Below, piece by piece: positions 62,185 through 64,000 of a stretch of 64,000 nt of DNA. Under the pieces are notes generated by a model. It was given only the letters and a program-made list of their open reading frames with translations. It searched no databases and was not told the origin of the DNA. Numbering within the stretch: position 1 is the first letter of the stretch; the number at the start of each line of letters is the position of its first letter. Both the position numbers and the translations under genes were made by a program. Source of the stretch: an uncultured bacterium (GTDB taxonomy: Bacteria > Bacillota > Clostridia > Lachnospirales > Lachnospiraceae); assembly GCA_947574055.1 (NCBI GenBank), contig CANPIC010000005.1, positions 1-64,000 of the forward strand, given 5' to 3'.

Positions 62185-62198
62185 ATAACATATGTTAT
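62185..62198. promoter_or_regulatory. Putative TetR operator palindrome
   Basis: ATAACATATGTTAT, perfect 14-bp palindrome 35 nt upstream of the TetR start. Confidence 0.5.
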
Positions 62199-62243
62199 TG
62201 TATGTCTTGTTATCCTATTTGTCAAGAACTATCTCCATTTAGC

Positions 62244-63617
62244 TCACGAAACTCTGATCTCCTGCCCAGGATAAATCCTGTCCGGATTGGCAAGTGAGAG
62301 AGATTTTACAAAAGTGCCAAAGCTATGGTAAGGCAGGCATCCCTTTCCGTAGTCAAGATAAATGCTCCACAGGCTCTCTCCCTCCTTCACGATATGAACA
62401 TAGGGGATCTCATGAAAAGTCAGCCGCATGACATCCAGTGTGTGCAGGCAACGTTCTTTGTCCGCGGCCTCTTTCCGGATACGGGATGCCATATACCAGC
62501 CGCCTGCCCCTTCTTCCATCAGCGGGATAGCCAGTGTCAGTTCATAGGTATCCGTCGTCCCTGACCAGACCAGATAATCATACCAAAATCCCTCTTCCCT
62601 GTGGCAGGACCAGTCCGTCTCACGATCTGCCCCTGCCGGAAGCAAGAGATCAAAATCCGCACCCTTTTCCTCCACAAAAGCCCGCACCGTCTCCTCTTTG
62701 GAAAAATCCATCTCCGGCACCTGGCTGATCCAGACTTTTCCACCATCCGAAACCGGGTCCTCCAAAAGCCGCCAGTACCCACTCTCTGCCGACCAGATCC
62801 GGTACTCGGCAGGGCGCCATTCCGGATACCCCTGTGCCTGTATTACCTTCGTGATGTCAAGATGAGCGACCGCTACCGTTTCCCCATTCTCTGCCGTCGT
62901 CACCAGCACATAATCCAGTCCCCACCAGCTCGTGTCATCTTCTTCCCGGTCCGTTCTGCCGCCGCCTGTGAGAATGAGCCGATATTTCCGGCTCTCCGGC
63001 TCCAGTTCCGGATATCCCAGCAAAAAATCTTCCAGCGGCTTCTGAAAATATCCTTCGCGGATCAGTTTACGCGCCGTATCGATCCCATCATCAAATTCCG
63101 GACATTCCTCACCCTCCACATCATGCCATTGCTCTTTCCTCTCCTGCTCGCCTTCCGCATAGTACTCCGTGGAAAAGACAGGCACGCCAAACGCTCTCGT
63201 CCCTCCCTTCGGTACAGAAACCACGATATTATTCAGTTCCATTGTGGACACTTCTTCACGCTCCCCACTGCCGTCCGGCTGTCTGAGCGATATGGTTTCC
63301 GTACGCGGTGAATCCTTCAAATTGCACTGCACTCCGGTATACACCTGATTGTCGGCCAGTTCTGCTCCATCGTCCACGACCTGAAACGGAGCGAACACCA
63401 CCCCTTCCTTTCGGGCCGGCGCCTTTGCCTCCACCAGAATATCCAAATACACACTGCGGCTCTGACTGTGCCATTTCACCACAATAGCATCTTCATCCTG
63501 CAAAATACCGCTGTTTTTACCCGCAAACCCATATTCTGTGCTCCCTGCCAATACCATCAGCAACAAGCAAGCAATGACTGCCGTCCCCGCCGCCTTTCTC
63601 ACCCTTTTCTCAGACAT
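62244..63617 (-). CDS. Secreted/anchored protein with C-terminal LysM domain
   Basis: N-terminal signal/TM; C-terminal IVKEGESLWSIYLDYGKGCLPYHSFGTFVKSLSLANPDRIYPGQEIRV. Confidence 0.8.
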   Translation of the reverse strand: MSEKRVRKAAGTAVIACLLLMVLAGSTEYGFAGKNSGILQDEDAIVVKWHSQSRSVYLDILVEAKAPARKEGVVFAPFQVVDDGAELADNQVYTGVQCNLKDSPRTETISLRQPDGSGEREEVSTMELNNIVVSVPKGGTRAFGVPVFSTEYYAEGEQERKEQWHDVEGEECPEFDDGIDTARKLIREGYFQKPLEDFLLGYPELEPESRKYRLILTGGGRTDREEDDTSWWGLDYVLVTTAENGETVAVAHLDITKVIQAQGYPEWRPAEYRIWSAESGYWRLLEDPVSDGGKVWISQVPEMDFSKEETVRAFVEEKGADFDLLLPAGADRETDWSCHREEGFWYDYLVWSGTTDTYELTLAIPLMEEGAGGWYMASRIRKEAADKERCLHTLDVMRLTFHEIPYVHIVKEGESLWSIYLDYGKGCLPYHSFGTFVKSLSLANPDRIYPGQEIRVS

Positions 63618-63675
63618 CCTTTGTAACTCCCCTCTGCGCGATCTGTAACCATGATAGCATAGTTTCGGCCATATA

Positions 63676-63704
63676 AAAAGAGCCCGCTAGCGGACTCTTT
63701 TTTT
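63676..63704. terminator. Terminator between carboxyltransferase and LysM genes
   Basis: aaaaagagcccgctagcggactcttttttt. Confidence 0.75.
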
Positions 63705-63724
63705 CCTCTTATCATCCTCTGGTA

Positions 63725-64000
63725 TTATACGGGATAAGCCCCATTCTTACCATCTGCCTGGGCAGGATCAACTTTTTCCTGCTGTGCCTGACGATATTTA
63801 AAGAAGTCGGTGGCAACCTGAGGGAAGAGCGCATAGGACAATACATCTTCATCCTGCTGTTTCCATTCTTTCATCTCAGATTCCAGCTTATCCATCTCGT
63901 TCTCAATCAGGTCAGCCGGACGGCATGTAATTCTCTTCTCACCCGGGATAACCTTATCAATCACTTCCTGATTCATCGGTTTTACAGTCTGGCCATATTC
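63725..64000 (-). CDS. C-terminal part of pyruvate carboxylase/oxaloacetate decarboxylase-type carboxyltransferase subunit (runs off window)
   Basis: EYGQTVKPMNQEVIDKVIPGEKRITCRPADLIENEMDKLESE...DEDVLSYALFPQVATDFFKYRQ; frame open to the window end. Confidence 0.8.
   Translation of the reverse strand, partial: EYGQTVKPMNQEVIDKVIPGEKRITCRPADLIENEMDKLESEMKEWKQQDEDVLSYALFPQVATDFFKYRQAQQEKVDPAQADGKNGAYPV

Overview
This 64 kb window looks like core chromosome of an anaerobic, spore-forming Clostridia member, probably Lachnospiraceae-like (inferred from gene content). I saw no rRNA or tRNA genes, CRISPR array, prophage or intact transposon. Most genes lie on the minus strand in compact operons. These include nfnAB, folD-fhs, ftsK/spoIIIE, leuCD with a divergent LysR regulator, an XRE-cupin regulator plus potABCD, trpS, a [FeFe]-hydrogenase-gltX-helicase operon, feoAB, a GerA-type germination protein, nrdDG-dut, rnhA-mutS-like-MBL, tpiA/pgk/gap, rnfCDGEAB, and HI0933-cmk-ispH-rpsA. 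The most interesting items are: (1) a GlgX/isoamylase-like GH13 protein (23767-25584) in which the conserved motifs carrying the catalytic Asp and His-Asp residues are replaced, so it is probably a pseudoenzyme; (2) a 139-aa Cys/Gly/Asn-rich repeat protein with about 23% Cys and a hydrophobic N-terminus (22730-23149); (3) an exact 104-bp tandem duplication between rnfC and rnfD; (4) a [FeFe] hydrogenase with group-B-like H-cluster motifs, translationally coupled to gltX; (5) a membrane-anchored MutS-like ATPase. No database search or computed alignment was possible, so family names come from motif recognition.
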